From Arthrobacter sp. MMS18-M83 (GTDB lineage: Bacteria > Actinomycetota > Actinomycetes > Actinomycetales > Micrococcaceae), in the NCBI RefSeq assembly GCF_026683955.1, contig NZ_CP113343.1, positions 1,860,001-1,924,000 on the forward strand: a stretch of 64,000 bases of DNA, given 5' to 3'. Positions 54,560-64,000 of this stretch are shown piece after piece. Position numbers and translations under genes: made by a program. The stretch's first letter is position 1; every line of letters starts with the position of its first letter. A model generated the notes under the pieces. That model searched no databases and had not been told where the DNA came from. It worked only from the letters and a program-made list of their open reading frames with translations.

Positions 54560-55297
54560 TTAGCCGGGGGTGAGGACGCAGAATTCGTTGCCCTCCGTGT
54601 CGGCAAGGCACACCCATGGCACATCGCCTTGGCCGACGTCGGCGTCGGTAGCTCCCAGGGCCCGCAGCCGGCCCACCTCTGCAGCTTGGTCATCGCCCGG
54701 ATACGGCCTCAAGTCGAGATGGACACGGCCACACACGGCATTCGCGGCGGGTGTGCGAACGAATTCCAGATACGGCCCGACACCCTTGGCCGAACGCAGC
54801 CTCGCACGATCGTCGGTCACCTCGTCCAGAGTCCAGTCCATCGCCCCGCTCCAGAACCGGGCCATGGCCCGTGGATCAGCACAGTTGACCACCACTGCGG
54901 CGATCGGTCCGGTGTCCTGGTAGATCGCTCGAGGCTCCAGCACGCAGAACAAGTTGCCCTCAGGGTCGGCCAGGACCGTCCAAGGCACTTCCCCCTGGCC
55001 CACGTCGGTGGGCATCGCACCGAGTTCCAAAAGGCGCGCGACCAGCTCCGCCTGATGGGCCGCAGAGGTGGTGGCGAGATCGAGGTGAGCGCGATACCCC
55101 ACAGTTTCGGGGTCCGGGACGGTAACAACATCGACGCACACGGCGAGGGGGTCAGGCAAGACGAGGCCCACGGGTTCAAGATTGGTCACGCAGGGTCCCT
55201 CGCTGGAAACGCCCCAGCCGAGGGCGTCCGCCCAGAAACGGCCGAGCGCCGAGTCGTCCCGAGCCTTGAAATTCACCTGAACAAGTCGCAATGCCAT
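54560..55297 (-). CDS. Tandem VOC-domain protein
   Basis: The 245-aa protein has two glyoxalase/bleomycin-resistance-like halves (about 1-120 and 125-245). Each ends with the same pattern: VGQGEVPWTVLADPEGNLFC and VGQGDVPWVCLADTEGNEFC. The start MALRLVQVNFKARDDSALGR is typical. VOC proteins of this actinobacterial type have no assigned reaction; the metal-site residues could not be confirmed. ATG 55297 is chosen over upstream starts that reach into the IclR promoter region. It lies divergent from the IclR gene. Confidence 0.82.
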   Translation of the reverse strand: MALRLVQVNFKARDDSALGRFWADALGWGVSSEGPCVTNLEPVGLVLPDPLAVCVDVVTVPDPETVGYRAHLDLATTSAAHQAELVARLLELGAMPTDVGQGEVPWTVLADPEGNLFCVLEPRAIYQDTGPIAAVVVNCADPRAMARFWSGAMDWTLDEVTDDRARLRSAKGVGPYLEFVRTPAANAVCGRVHLDLRPYPGDDQAAEVGRLRALGATDADVGQGDVPWVCLADTEGNEFCVLTPG

Positions 55298-55384
55298 ACT
55301 GCCCGATCCTATGACCAGGTAAAACCTGCCGCATCCCAAGACACGCAGCCCAGTGTGACGGCCCATTTGACCGCGTTTGAGACG

Positions 55385-56218
55385 ATGAACCACATGGACG
55401 CTGACGCAAGCCCTGCCAACGACCCCGATACCGATCCCGCCGGTGCGCACCATGCCGGTGTGCAGTCCGTGGACAGGGCCATCACCGTGCTCGAAATCCT
55501 GGCGCGCAACGGCGACGCCGGCGTGAGTGAGATCGCGGAGGAAATGGGCGTCCACAAATCAACGGCGTCGCGCCTGCTGAGCGCCTTGGATGCCCGCGGC
55601 ATGGTGCAGCAGAATCACGAGCGCGGAAAATACCAACTGGGTTTCAACATCCTGCGCTTGGCTAGCGCCATCCCGGCCCGGCTCAGCCTGGTCAGGGAAG
55701 CACGGGAAGACCTCGAGGCCTTGGCCGAGAAGTTCGCTGAGACCGCCAACCTGGCCGTGCTGCGGTCAAACTTCGCTGTCAACGTGGACCAGGCCATTGG
55801 CCCCAACACGCTCGGTACCCAGGACTGGATCGGCGGCCTCACGCCGCTCCACGCCACATCAAGCGGCAAGGTCATGCTTGCCGCCCTGCCGCCCGCGACG
55901 CGCGACCGTGTCCTCAGGGAGGCCGGCCAGGCGCAGTACACGCCACGCACCATCACCGACCGCGACGAGCTGGAGCAGCAAATGCCGGTCATCGCGGAGG
56001 CGGGTTACGCCGCCACGTATGAGGAACTCGAACGCGGACTCAACGCCGTCGCGGTTCCGATCCGCAACCACAGCGGCACGGTGATCGGGGCGATCAGCTT
56101 GTCCGGCCCCGCCTTCCGTTTCGAACCGGAAAAAATACCCGGCCTCCTTGATGCGCTCAAGCAGGCCGGGCATTCAATCAGCGTCAAGATGGGCTACACC
56201 GCAGCCAGTGGCGGTTAG
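55385..56218 (+). CDS. IclR-family regulator of the betaine genes
   Basis: The 277-aa protein has an N-terminal winged helix (VDRAITVLEILARNGDAGVS, then EIAEEMGVHKSTASRLLSAL) and the IclR effector domain from about 100 to 270 (HATSSGKVMLAALPPATRDR, then GLNAVAVPIRNHSGTVIGAI). It converges on the betaine oxygenase gene with a 4-bp overlap of stops, and probably controls the divergent promoters at 58594-58823. The frame is open far upstream, so ATG 55385 is chosen from the domain start; ATG 55394 is possible. Confidence 0.88.
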   Translation: MNHMDADASPANDPDTDPAGAHHAGVQSVDRAITVLEILARNGDAGVSEIAEEMGVHKSTASRLLSALDARGMVQQNHERGKYQLGFNILRLASAIPARLSLVREAREDLEALAEKFAETANLAVLRSNFAVNVDQAIGPNTLGTQDWIGGLTPLHATSSGKVMLAALPPATRDRVLREAGQAQYTPRTITDRDELEQQMPVIAEAGYAATYEELERGLNAVAVPIRNHSGTVIGAISLSGPAFRFEPEKIPGLLDALKQAGHSISVKMGYTAASGG

Positions 56219-57351
56219 CCCTCCACTGGGACGTCGGTGATCTTGCTGGTGACCCAGCTGTGGAACGCCTCGATGTGGTGCTCGCTTGGGACCAGGACGC
56301 CCCCCTTGGCATAGATCTTGGAGCCCATGGCTGGCTGGCAACGTTCGCAGGCGTCGAAGTCCTGCTCGTTGACCCGGTGGAACAGCTCCACGGACGCCGA
56401 GACGTCCTTGCCGGACTCCACCACACTGGGCAGGTACAGCCAATCGCATTCGACGATCGTGTGGTCCGCTGCCAGCGGGAACATGCGGTGGATGATGACA
56501 TGGTCCGGAACCAGGTTGACGAAGACATTCGGCTTGATGGTCACTGCGTAGTACCGGCGGTCCTGGTCATCGCCGACTCCGGGAATGCGATCCAGGCCTT
56601 CGGAACCGTCAATCGTGAAACCCTTGATATCCTCACCGAACTCGGCGCCGTGGCCCACAAAGTACTGGGCCGCCAGGCCGTCGGCGAACTCCGGCAGGAC
56701 TTCGGTCAGCTCGGGGTGGATCGTGGCGCAGTGGTAGCACTCCATGAAGTTTTCAATGATGAGCTTCCAGTTGGCCTTGACGTCGTACTTGATGCGCCGG
56801 CCGAGGCTCAGGTTGGCGATGTCGTAGTCGTCAACGGCGCGCAGGTCCCCGAGTCGCTCCTCGATGGCCCCCATGACGTCCTCCTCGAACGACGGCGGCT
56901 CATCCGCCAGGCAGACCCAGACGTAGCCCATGTATTCGCGGGCGTGGACCTTGACCAGACCGTATTCGTTGCGGTCGATGTCCGGCATCTTAGTGAGGTT
57001 GGGGGCGGCGATGAGCTTTCCCTCGAGGTCGTAGGTCCATGCGTGGTACGGGCACTGGAACGAACGGTTGGCCTCGCCTGATTCCTCCATGCACAGCTTC
57101 ACGCCGCGATGCCGGCAGATGTTGTAGAACGCGCGGATCTCTCCCTTGCGGGTGCGGTTGATGAGCACGCTCTCGCGGCCGATCTGCACGGTTTTGAACG
57201 ATCCGGCCTTTTCCAGGTCCGCGGTCCGCACCGCGCAGAACCACATTTGTTCGAAGATGTGCTCCTGCTCGGCGCGGAAGATGTCTTCACTGACATAAGT
57301 GTGGCCGGGGAGAGTGGGGATCAGGCTGGGGGAAACAACTTCAGTGGTCAT
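56215..57351 (-). CDS. gbcA: Glycine betaine monooxygenase, Rieske oxygenase subunit
   Basis: The enzyme demethylates glycine betaine to dimethylglycine with O2. The 378-aa protein has a Rieske [2Fe-2S] domain with C79 and H81 (NICRHRG) and C100 and H103 (CPYHAW), and a catalytic domain with the mononuclear-iron ligands H207 and H212 in ENFMECYHCATIHPEL. Rieske oxygenases of choline, betaine and stachydrine share this build; betaine is chosen because DMG oxidase, BetA and BetB are adjacent. It is transcribed after the reductase gene (45-bp gap). Confidence 0.92.
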   Translation of the reverse strand: MTTEVVSPSLIPTLPGHTYVSEDIFRAEQEHIFEQMWFCAVRTADLEKAGSFKTVQIGRESVLINRTRKGEIRAFYNICRHRGVKLCMEESGEANRSFQCPYHAWTYDLEGKLIAAPNLTKMPDIDRNEYGLVKVHAREYMGYVWVCLADEPPSFEEDVMGAIEERLGDLRAVDDYDIANLSLGRRIKYDVKANWKLIIENFMECYHCATIHPELTEVLPEFADGLAAQYFVGHGAEFGEDIKGFTIDGSEGLDRIPGVGDDQDRRYYAVTIKPNVFVNLVPDHVIIHRMFPLAADHTIVECDWLYLPSVVESGKDVSASVELFHRVNEQDFDACERCQPAMGSKIYAKGGVLVPSEHHIEAFHSWVTSKITDVPVEG

Positions 57352-57396
57352 GCTGACTCCTATTCAGTGATGAACGTGGTTGAGGCTTGGGAATGT

Positions 57397-58593
57397 TTAC
57401 GGGGTTGCCAGGACAGGCTGGGAGTTGCGGGCGTTGAGTTGCCGGCGCCAACGGGTGAATAGACGCGGCTGGTTCACTCCGAGGACAGCTACAGGATCCT
57501 CGCCCCGGTAGTACACCGCGAGGAAGCTGTGCGTATCGGGCTGCCCGGCTTCGATCTCGATGCGCTCTGCGTCCCGGGCATGCCCCGCAAACTGGAGCGT
57601 CACTCCGTACTGATCGGACCAGAAGTACGGCAGGTTGAGCTGTTGGGGAGGGGCCGAGTGATCCAGGAGTCCGGCGACGGCCAAGGCGGAACGTTCCTGT
57701 GCGCCAGTCCAATGCTCCACGCGGTGGTACCGCCCGCTGCGCGCGTCGAACCAGGCCGCACAGTCTCCCACGGCAACCACTCCGGGGACGTTCGTCCGTC
57801 CCATCGAATCGCACGTGACGCCGTCGTCGATCGCCAGGCCCGAACCGGCCAGCCACCCGACGTTGGGGACTGCCCCGATTCCGAGGAGGACGACGTCGGC
57901 GGAACGGTACTGCCCGTCGCTGAGCCGGACACCGGTCACATTTCCTTCGTAGCTGTAATACGAGTCGATTCCTGTGTCACAAATCAGCTCCACGCCGTTG
58001 ATCCCATGGAGCGTGGCCATGACGGCAGCCATCTCCGGACCGAGCGGAGCGGTCAGCGGCATCGGGCTTTTGCAGATGATTGTCACATCCATTCCCAGGC
58101 CCTTGGCTGTTGACGCCACCTCCGCGCCGATGAATCCAGCGCCAACCACCAGCAGGCGGCCGCCCGGAACGAGTTCCGGAGCCAGATCCTGCGCATCCTC
58201 AAGCGTCCGCAGGGTAAAGACATTTGATAGGCCCGCAAGTTCGGGCAGCGTTCGGGCTGAGGCTCCGGTGGCAATGACGACGCCGTCGGCCACCACCGTG
58301 CGCCCGTCACCGAGAGTGATGGTCTTGCTGGCTGCGTCAAAGCTCCTCGCAGGCGTGCCTAGCAGCCATTCGGCCTGGAGGGGGTCATCCGAACCCGTCT
58401 CCTCGGCTTCCAGGAGCAAGTGCTTGGTGCCGATTTTTCCTGCCAGGAACTCCTTGGACAGGGGTGGACGGTCATAGGGCCGGTGCTGCTCATCTCCAAT
58501 GATGAGTAGCCGGCCACAAAAGCCCTGCGCCCGGGCAGCGCGGGCGGCGGAAAGACCCGCCAATGATGCCCCCACGATCGCCAGTGTCTCCAT
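57397..58593 (-). CDS. FAD-dependent ferredoxin reductase
   Basis: A 398-aa NAD(P)H-ferredoxin reductase of the oxygenase-coupled type (BenC is a fusion, so closest are the BphA4/CamA-like proteins). FAD site: ETLAIVGASLAGLSAARAAR, followed by YDRPPLSKEFLAG. NAD site: RLLVVGAGFIGAEVASTAKG. Second FAD motif: NVPGVVAVGDCAAWFD. It should pass electrons to the separate Rieske ferredoxin at 58824, and so to GbcA. ATG 58593 is the first base of the reductase-gbcA operon; the gap to the ferredoxin gene holds divergent promoters. Confidence 0.9.
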   Translation of the reverse strand: METLAIVGASLAGLSAARAARAQGFCGRLLIIGDEQHRPYDRPPLSKEFLAGKIGTKHLLLEAEETGSDDPLQAEWLLGTPARSFDAASKTITLGDGRTVVADGVVIATGASARTLPELAGLSNVFTLRTLEDAQDLAPELVPGGRLLVVGAGFIGAEVASTAKGLGMDVTIICKSPMPLTAPLGPEMAAVMATLHGINGVELICDTGIDSYYSYEGNVTGVRLSDGQYRSADVVLLGIGAVPNVGWLAGSGLAIDDGVTCDSMGRTNVPGVVAVGDCAAWFDARSGRYHRVEHWTGAQERSALAVAGLLDHSAPPQQLNLPYFWSDQYGVTLQFAGHARDAERIEIEAGQPDTHSFLAVYYRGEDPVAVLGVNQPRLFTRWRRQLNARNSQPVLATP

Positions 58594-58626
58594 GGCTTCC
58601 TCCTCGCCGAGCCGTTCGAAATTTTA

Positions 58627-58763
58627 TTGCGCATTACGCAACAACCTTCATTATGCGAAACAGCGTGACGGACTTCACACCGCGTGTCAAGGAAACTGCG
58701 AAGTAACTTCAACCTCTTGACAAGCCACTGTGAGGTCAATCACTCTGTTGCGTATTGTGATCA
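58627..58763. promoter_or_regulatory. Candidate IclR operators in the betaine divergent promoter
   Basis: TTGCG-CATTA-CGCAA at 58627-58641 is a perfect dyad, 34 bp before the reductase ATG. On the other side, TGTTGCGTATTGTGATCA at 58747-58764 shares TTGCGTA(A/T)TG with the leftward reading of the first. Two like boxes, one near each divergent gene, suit an IclR-type regulator. The intervening ATTATGCGAAAC (58650-58661) is a partial third copy. Confidence 0.5.
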
Positions 58764-58823
58764 GCGTTGATCATGAGACAACCGCCCCAGGTTTTGACCA
58801 ATCCGGTGAAAGAGGTTCTTGAG

Positions 58824-59174
58824 ATGCACAGTGCTTGCCCGCTCAGCTCGTTGGCCCCGGGGGACGCGATTCGTCTTGAGACGTCCCCGCCCATTGCCGT
58901 ATTTCACACCGAAGAGGGCGAGCTCTTCGCCCTTGACGACACCTGCACTCACCAAGACGCCTCCCTCGCCGACGGCTGGGTGGAGGACTGCTGGGTCGAG
59001 TGCCCCCTCCATGCTTCGAAGTTCAACCTCCGCACCGGAGCAGCCGACGCTCCTCCCGCCAAACTGCCCATCAGGGTCCACGAAGTCCTGGTGATTGACG
59101 GCCACATCATGGTCAAGGAATCCGAGGACGCCCCCAACCTGCCGCCCGGACTGACCGTCGACGGGCACGTCTAG
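58824..59174 (+). CDS. Rieske-type ferredoxin
   Basis: A 116-aa [2Fe-2S] ferredoxin: ligands in CTHQDASLADGWVEDC and ECPLHASKFNLRTG (C-x-H and C-x2-H). ATG 58824 gives the family start MHSACPLSSLAPGDAIRLET; an earlier ATG at 58773 would add 17 unlike residues. It should carry electrons between the FAD reductase and GbcA, which are on the opposite strand. It is the first gene of a rightward run with DMG oxidase, betA and betB. Confidence 0.93.
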   Translation: MHSACPLSSLAPGDAIRLETSPPIAVFHTEEGELFALDDTCTHQDASLADGWVEDCWVECPLHASKFNLRTGAADAPPAKLPIRVHEVLVIDGHIMVKESEDAPNLPPGLTVDGHV

Positions 59175-59250
59175 GTTCCCGCCACCGCTTGTTCCACCGA
59201 ATTTTCCCGGTTGGCCTCTCCACAACTCCACGACCTTTGCCTGCCGCTAG

Positions 59251-61824
<2,574 letters not shown>

Positions 61825-61880
61825 CGCCCTCCTGGCTATCGGAACACAGCAACGGGGATCACTTCAAAGGAGTTCAACTA

Positions 61881-63626
61881 ATGGCCAACGAAAAGTTTGA
61901 CTACGTCATTGTGGGTGGGGGCAGCGCCGGCTCGGTGCTGGCGGACAGGCTCAGCGCAGACCGCACCAAGACCGTCCTGGTTTTGGAGGCGGGCCGCAGC
62001 GACTACCCCTGGGACCTGTTCATCCAGATGCCCGCCGCGCTCACCTTTCCCAGCGGAAACCGGTTCTACGACTGGCGCTACAAATCCGACCCCGAGCCGC
62101 ACATGCACGGACGCCGGATCGCCCACACCCGCGGCAAGGTCTTGGGCGGCTCCAGTTCCATCAACGGGATGATCTTCCAGCGCGGCAACCCCTTGGACTA
62201 CGAACGCTGGGGAGCCGACACCGGCATGGAGACCTGGGACTTCGCGCACTGCCTCCCCTACTTCAACCGGATGGAAACCGCCCTCGCCGCGGAACCCGAC
62301 GATGAACTGCGAGGACACAACGGACCTTTGGTCCTGGAGCGCGGTCCCGCCCGCAACCCCCTTTTCCAAGCCTTCTTCCGCGCCGCCCAAGAAGCCGGTT
62401 TTGCGCGGACCAACGATGTCAACGGGTACCGGCAGGAGGGTTTCGGCCCCTTCGACCGCAACGTGCACAAGGGCCAGCGGCTCTCTGCGTCCCGGGCTTA
62501 CTTGCGGCCGCACCTCGACCGGCCCAACCTCACGGTTAGGACCCGGGCGCTCGTATCGAAAATCAACTTCACCGGTACCACCGCCACCGGCGTCAGCTAC
62601 CGCCGGAACGGCAAGAAGCACAGCGTCGATGCCCAGGAGGTCATCCTGTGCGGAGGAGCCATCAATACCCCGCAGCTGCTGCAGTTGTCCGGCGTCGGAG
62701 ACTCTGCGCACCTCAAGTCCCTCGGCATCAAACCGGTGGTTGACCTCCCGGGCGTCGGCGAAAACCTGCAGGACCACCTGGAGGTGTACATCCAGCATGC
62801 CTGCACCCAGCCGGTGTCCATGCAGCCCAGCCTGAGCCTTTGGCGCTATCCCTGGATCGGCCTGCAGTGGCTGTTCGGGCGCAAGGGACCGGCGGCCACC
62901 AACCACTTCGAAGGAGGCGGCTTTGTCCGCTCCAACGAAGAGGTGGCCTACCCCAACCTCATGTTCCACTTCCTGCCCGTTGCGGTCCGCTACGACGGCC
63001 AAAAGGCCGATGCCAAACATGGTTACCAAGTGCACATCGGCCCCATGTACTCCGACGCACGCGGCAGCCTGAAGATCACCTCCACGGATCCAACCGCCCA
63101 CCCGTCCATGAAGTTCAACTACCTTTCCACGGACCAGGACCGGCGCGAGTGGGTCGAAGCCATCCGGATTTCCAGGCACATCCTGGAACAGTCGGCCATG
63201 GCACCTTTCAATGGCGGCGAGCTCTCCCCCGGCCCGGCAGTCCAAACAGACGAGGAAATCCTCGACTGGGTAGCCCGCGACGCCGAGACCGCCCTGCACC
63301 CGTCCTGCACAGCCAAGATGGGTCCGGCCACGGATCCCATGGCCGTGGTGGACCCCCTCAGCATGAGGGTGCACGGCACCTCGGGCCTGCGTGTGGCCGA
63401 TGCCTCCGCAATGCCGTACGTGACCAACGGCAACATCTACGCACCGGTCATGATGCTGGCTGAGAAGGCTGCCGACTTGATTCAGGGCCGCGAACCCCTC
63501 GCTCCGATCGCCGCCGAGTTCTACCGTCACGGCACCAGCCCAATTCCGGACGGCGCGGTTCCGGACAGCCTGGGCGGCCTGGACAGCGCGGAGAGTCGGC
63601 CCGAAGCCAGCTCGGCACGGAACTAG
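61881..63626 (+). CDS. betA: Choline dehydrogenase, GMC family
   Basis: The 581-aa FAD enzyme oxidises choline to betaine aldehyde. The ADP-binding motif is [20 protein letters not shown], then the GMC motifs [20 protein letters not shown] and [19 protein letters not shown]; the active-site His is in [13 protein letters not shown] and Asn in [17 protein letters not shown]. It matches BetA rather than the shorter choline oxidase CodA of Arthrobacter, notably in [22 protein letters not shown] lies before ATG 61881. Confidence 0.93.
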   Translation: MANEKFDYVIVGGGSAGSVLADRLSADRTKTVLVLEAGRSDYPWDLFIQMPAALTFPSGNRFYDWRYKSDPEPHMHGRRIAHTRGKVLGGSSSINGMIFQRGNPLDYERWGADTGMETWDFAHCLPYFNRMETALAAEPDDELRGHNGPLVLERGPARNPLFQAFFRAAQEAGFARTNDVNGYRQEGFGPFDRNVHKGQRLSASRAYLRPHLDRPNLTVRTRALVSKINFTGTTATGVSYRRNGKKHSVDAQEVILCGGAINTPQLLQLSGVGDSAHLKSLGIKPVVDLPGVGENLQDHLEVYIQHACTQPVSMQPSLSLWRYPWIGLQWLFGRKGPAATNHFEGGGFVRSNEEVAYPNLMFHFLPVAVRYDGQKADAKHGYQVHIGPMYSDARGSLKITSTDPTAHPSMKFNYLSTDQDRREWVEAIRISRHILEQSAMAPFNGGELSPGPAVQTDEEILDWVARDAETALHPSCTAKMGPATDPMAVVDPLSMRVHGTSGLRVADASAMPYVTNGNIYAPVMMLAEKAADLIQGREPLAPIAAEFYRHGTSPIPDGAVPDSLGGLDSAESRPEASSARN

Positions 63627-63634
63627 GGAGCGGC

Positions 63635-64000
63635 ATGAACAGTCCACAACTCACGCAGACCCACACGTTGCGCGGCAGCTACGTCGACGGCGGCTGGCGG
63701 CAGTCCGCCGGAGGAATCCGCACCATCAGCTGCCCGGCGGACGGCACGCATGTTGCCGACGTCGCCGAGTGCACCTCGGCGGACGCCGAGGCGGCGGTAG
63801 CGAGCGCCCGGGAGGCGTTCGACGGCGGCCGCTGGCCGAACACGCCGGAGCTTGAACGCGGCGCGATCCTGCTCCGCGTGGCCGAGCTGCTGCAGCGGGA
63901 CACGGCCGCCTACGCCGCAGCCGAAGCCCTGGACACCGGCAAGCGCCTGGTCGAAGCCGAGTACGATATCGACGACGTCATAGCCTGCTTCCGCTACTAC
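63635..64000 (+). CDS. betB: Betaine-aldehyde dehydrogenase, 3' end outside window
   Basis: The first 122 codons of an aldehyde dehydrogenase start at ATG 63635, after AGGGAG, 8 bp past betA. The start SYVDGGWRQSAGG and the segment AREAFDGGRWPNTPELERGA, then ALDTGKRLVEAEYDIDDVIA, are those of BetB; the catalytic Cys and Glu lie beyond the window. With BetA it makes glycine betaine for the downstream steps. Confidence 0.88.
   Translation, partial: MNSPQLTQTHTLRGSYVDGGWRQSAGGIRTISCPADGTHVADVAECTSADAEAAVASAREAFDGGRWPNTPELERGAILLRVAELLQRDTAAYAAAEALDTGKRLVEAEYDIDDVIACFRYY

Overview
The window looks like a chromosomal segment of a high-GC actinobacterium of the Micrococcaceae, most likely Arthrobacter or a close relative (Paenarthrobacter, Pseudarthrobacter). 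The reasons are the GC-rich codon use, a DUF6318-type lipoprotein, a biotin operon that includes the actinobacterial helper gene bsaP, and a dimethylglycine oxidase that, from memory, resembles the Arthrobacter globiformis enzyme along its whole length. No rRNA, tRNA, CRISPR array or prophage was seen. The genus is inferred from remembered protein families, not from a search.

Layout. 1-6281: a cut lipoprotein gene, then a biotin operon bioB-bsaP-bioA-bioF-bioD-P450 in which every junction overlaps by 4 bases. 6432-9267: an IS3-family element with 15-bp ends and a 3-bp target duplication (AAG). An IS110-family element (about 7782-9243) sits inside its leader. 9323-13579: a small defence cluster (Vsr endonuclease, small membrane protein, McrC, McrB). 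13725-18796: a two-gene carbohydrate unit (DUF5107 protein and a glycoside-hydrolase-like protein) behind a set of dyads. 18959-26882: CutC, a thioesterase, a heterodimeric ABC exporter, a DHA2 drug exporter and its MarR regulator. 27061-36119: an agmatinase-type ureohydrolase with a TPP enzyme, an APC permease, glnK-amt, an XRE-cupin regulator and a broken sodium:solute symporter. 36397-39355: two small unknown proteins, an iron/manganese exporter of the MbfA type and a matrixin-like protease. 39551-43692: a deacetylase, an NCS1 permease and a PucR regulator, probably for purine or hydantoin-type nitrogen compounds. 43753-44520: a broken DJ-1/PfpI gene.

44630-64000 is a nearly complete choline-to-pyruvate route. 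BetA and BetB make glycine betaine. A Rieske oxygenase with a separate ferredoxin and FAD reductase demethylates it to dimethylglycine. DMG oxidase gives sarcosine, and sarcosine oxidase (SoxBDAG) gives glycine. GlyA makes serine and SdaA makes pyruvate. PurU returns the one-carbon units as formate. A GntR and an IclR regulator sit at the two divergent control regions.

The most interesting signal is inside the IS110 element. Its 5' non-coding region has a hairpin loop carrying an 8-nt and a 10-nt match to the two sides of the site into which the element inserted, as expected of a bridge RNA. Other points of interest are a P450 without a normal E-x-x-R motif in the biotin operon, a McrC whose D-T-K catalytic motif reads G-T-K, and several large dyads next to promoters and gene ends.
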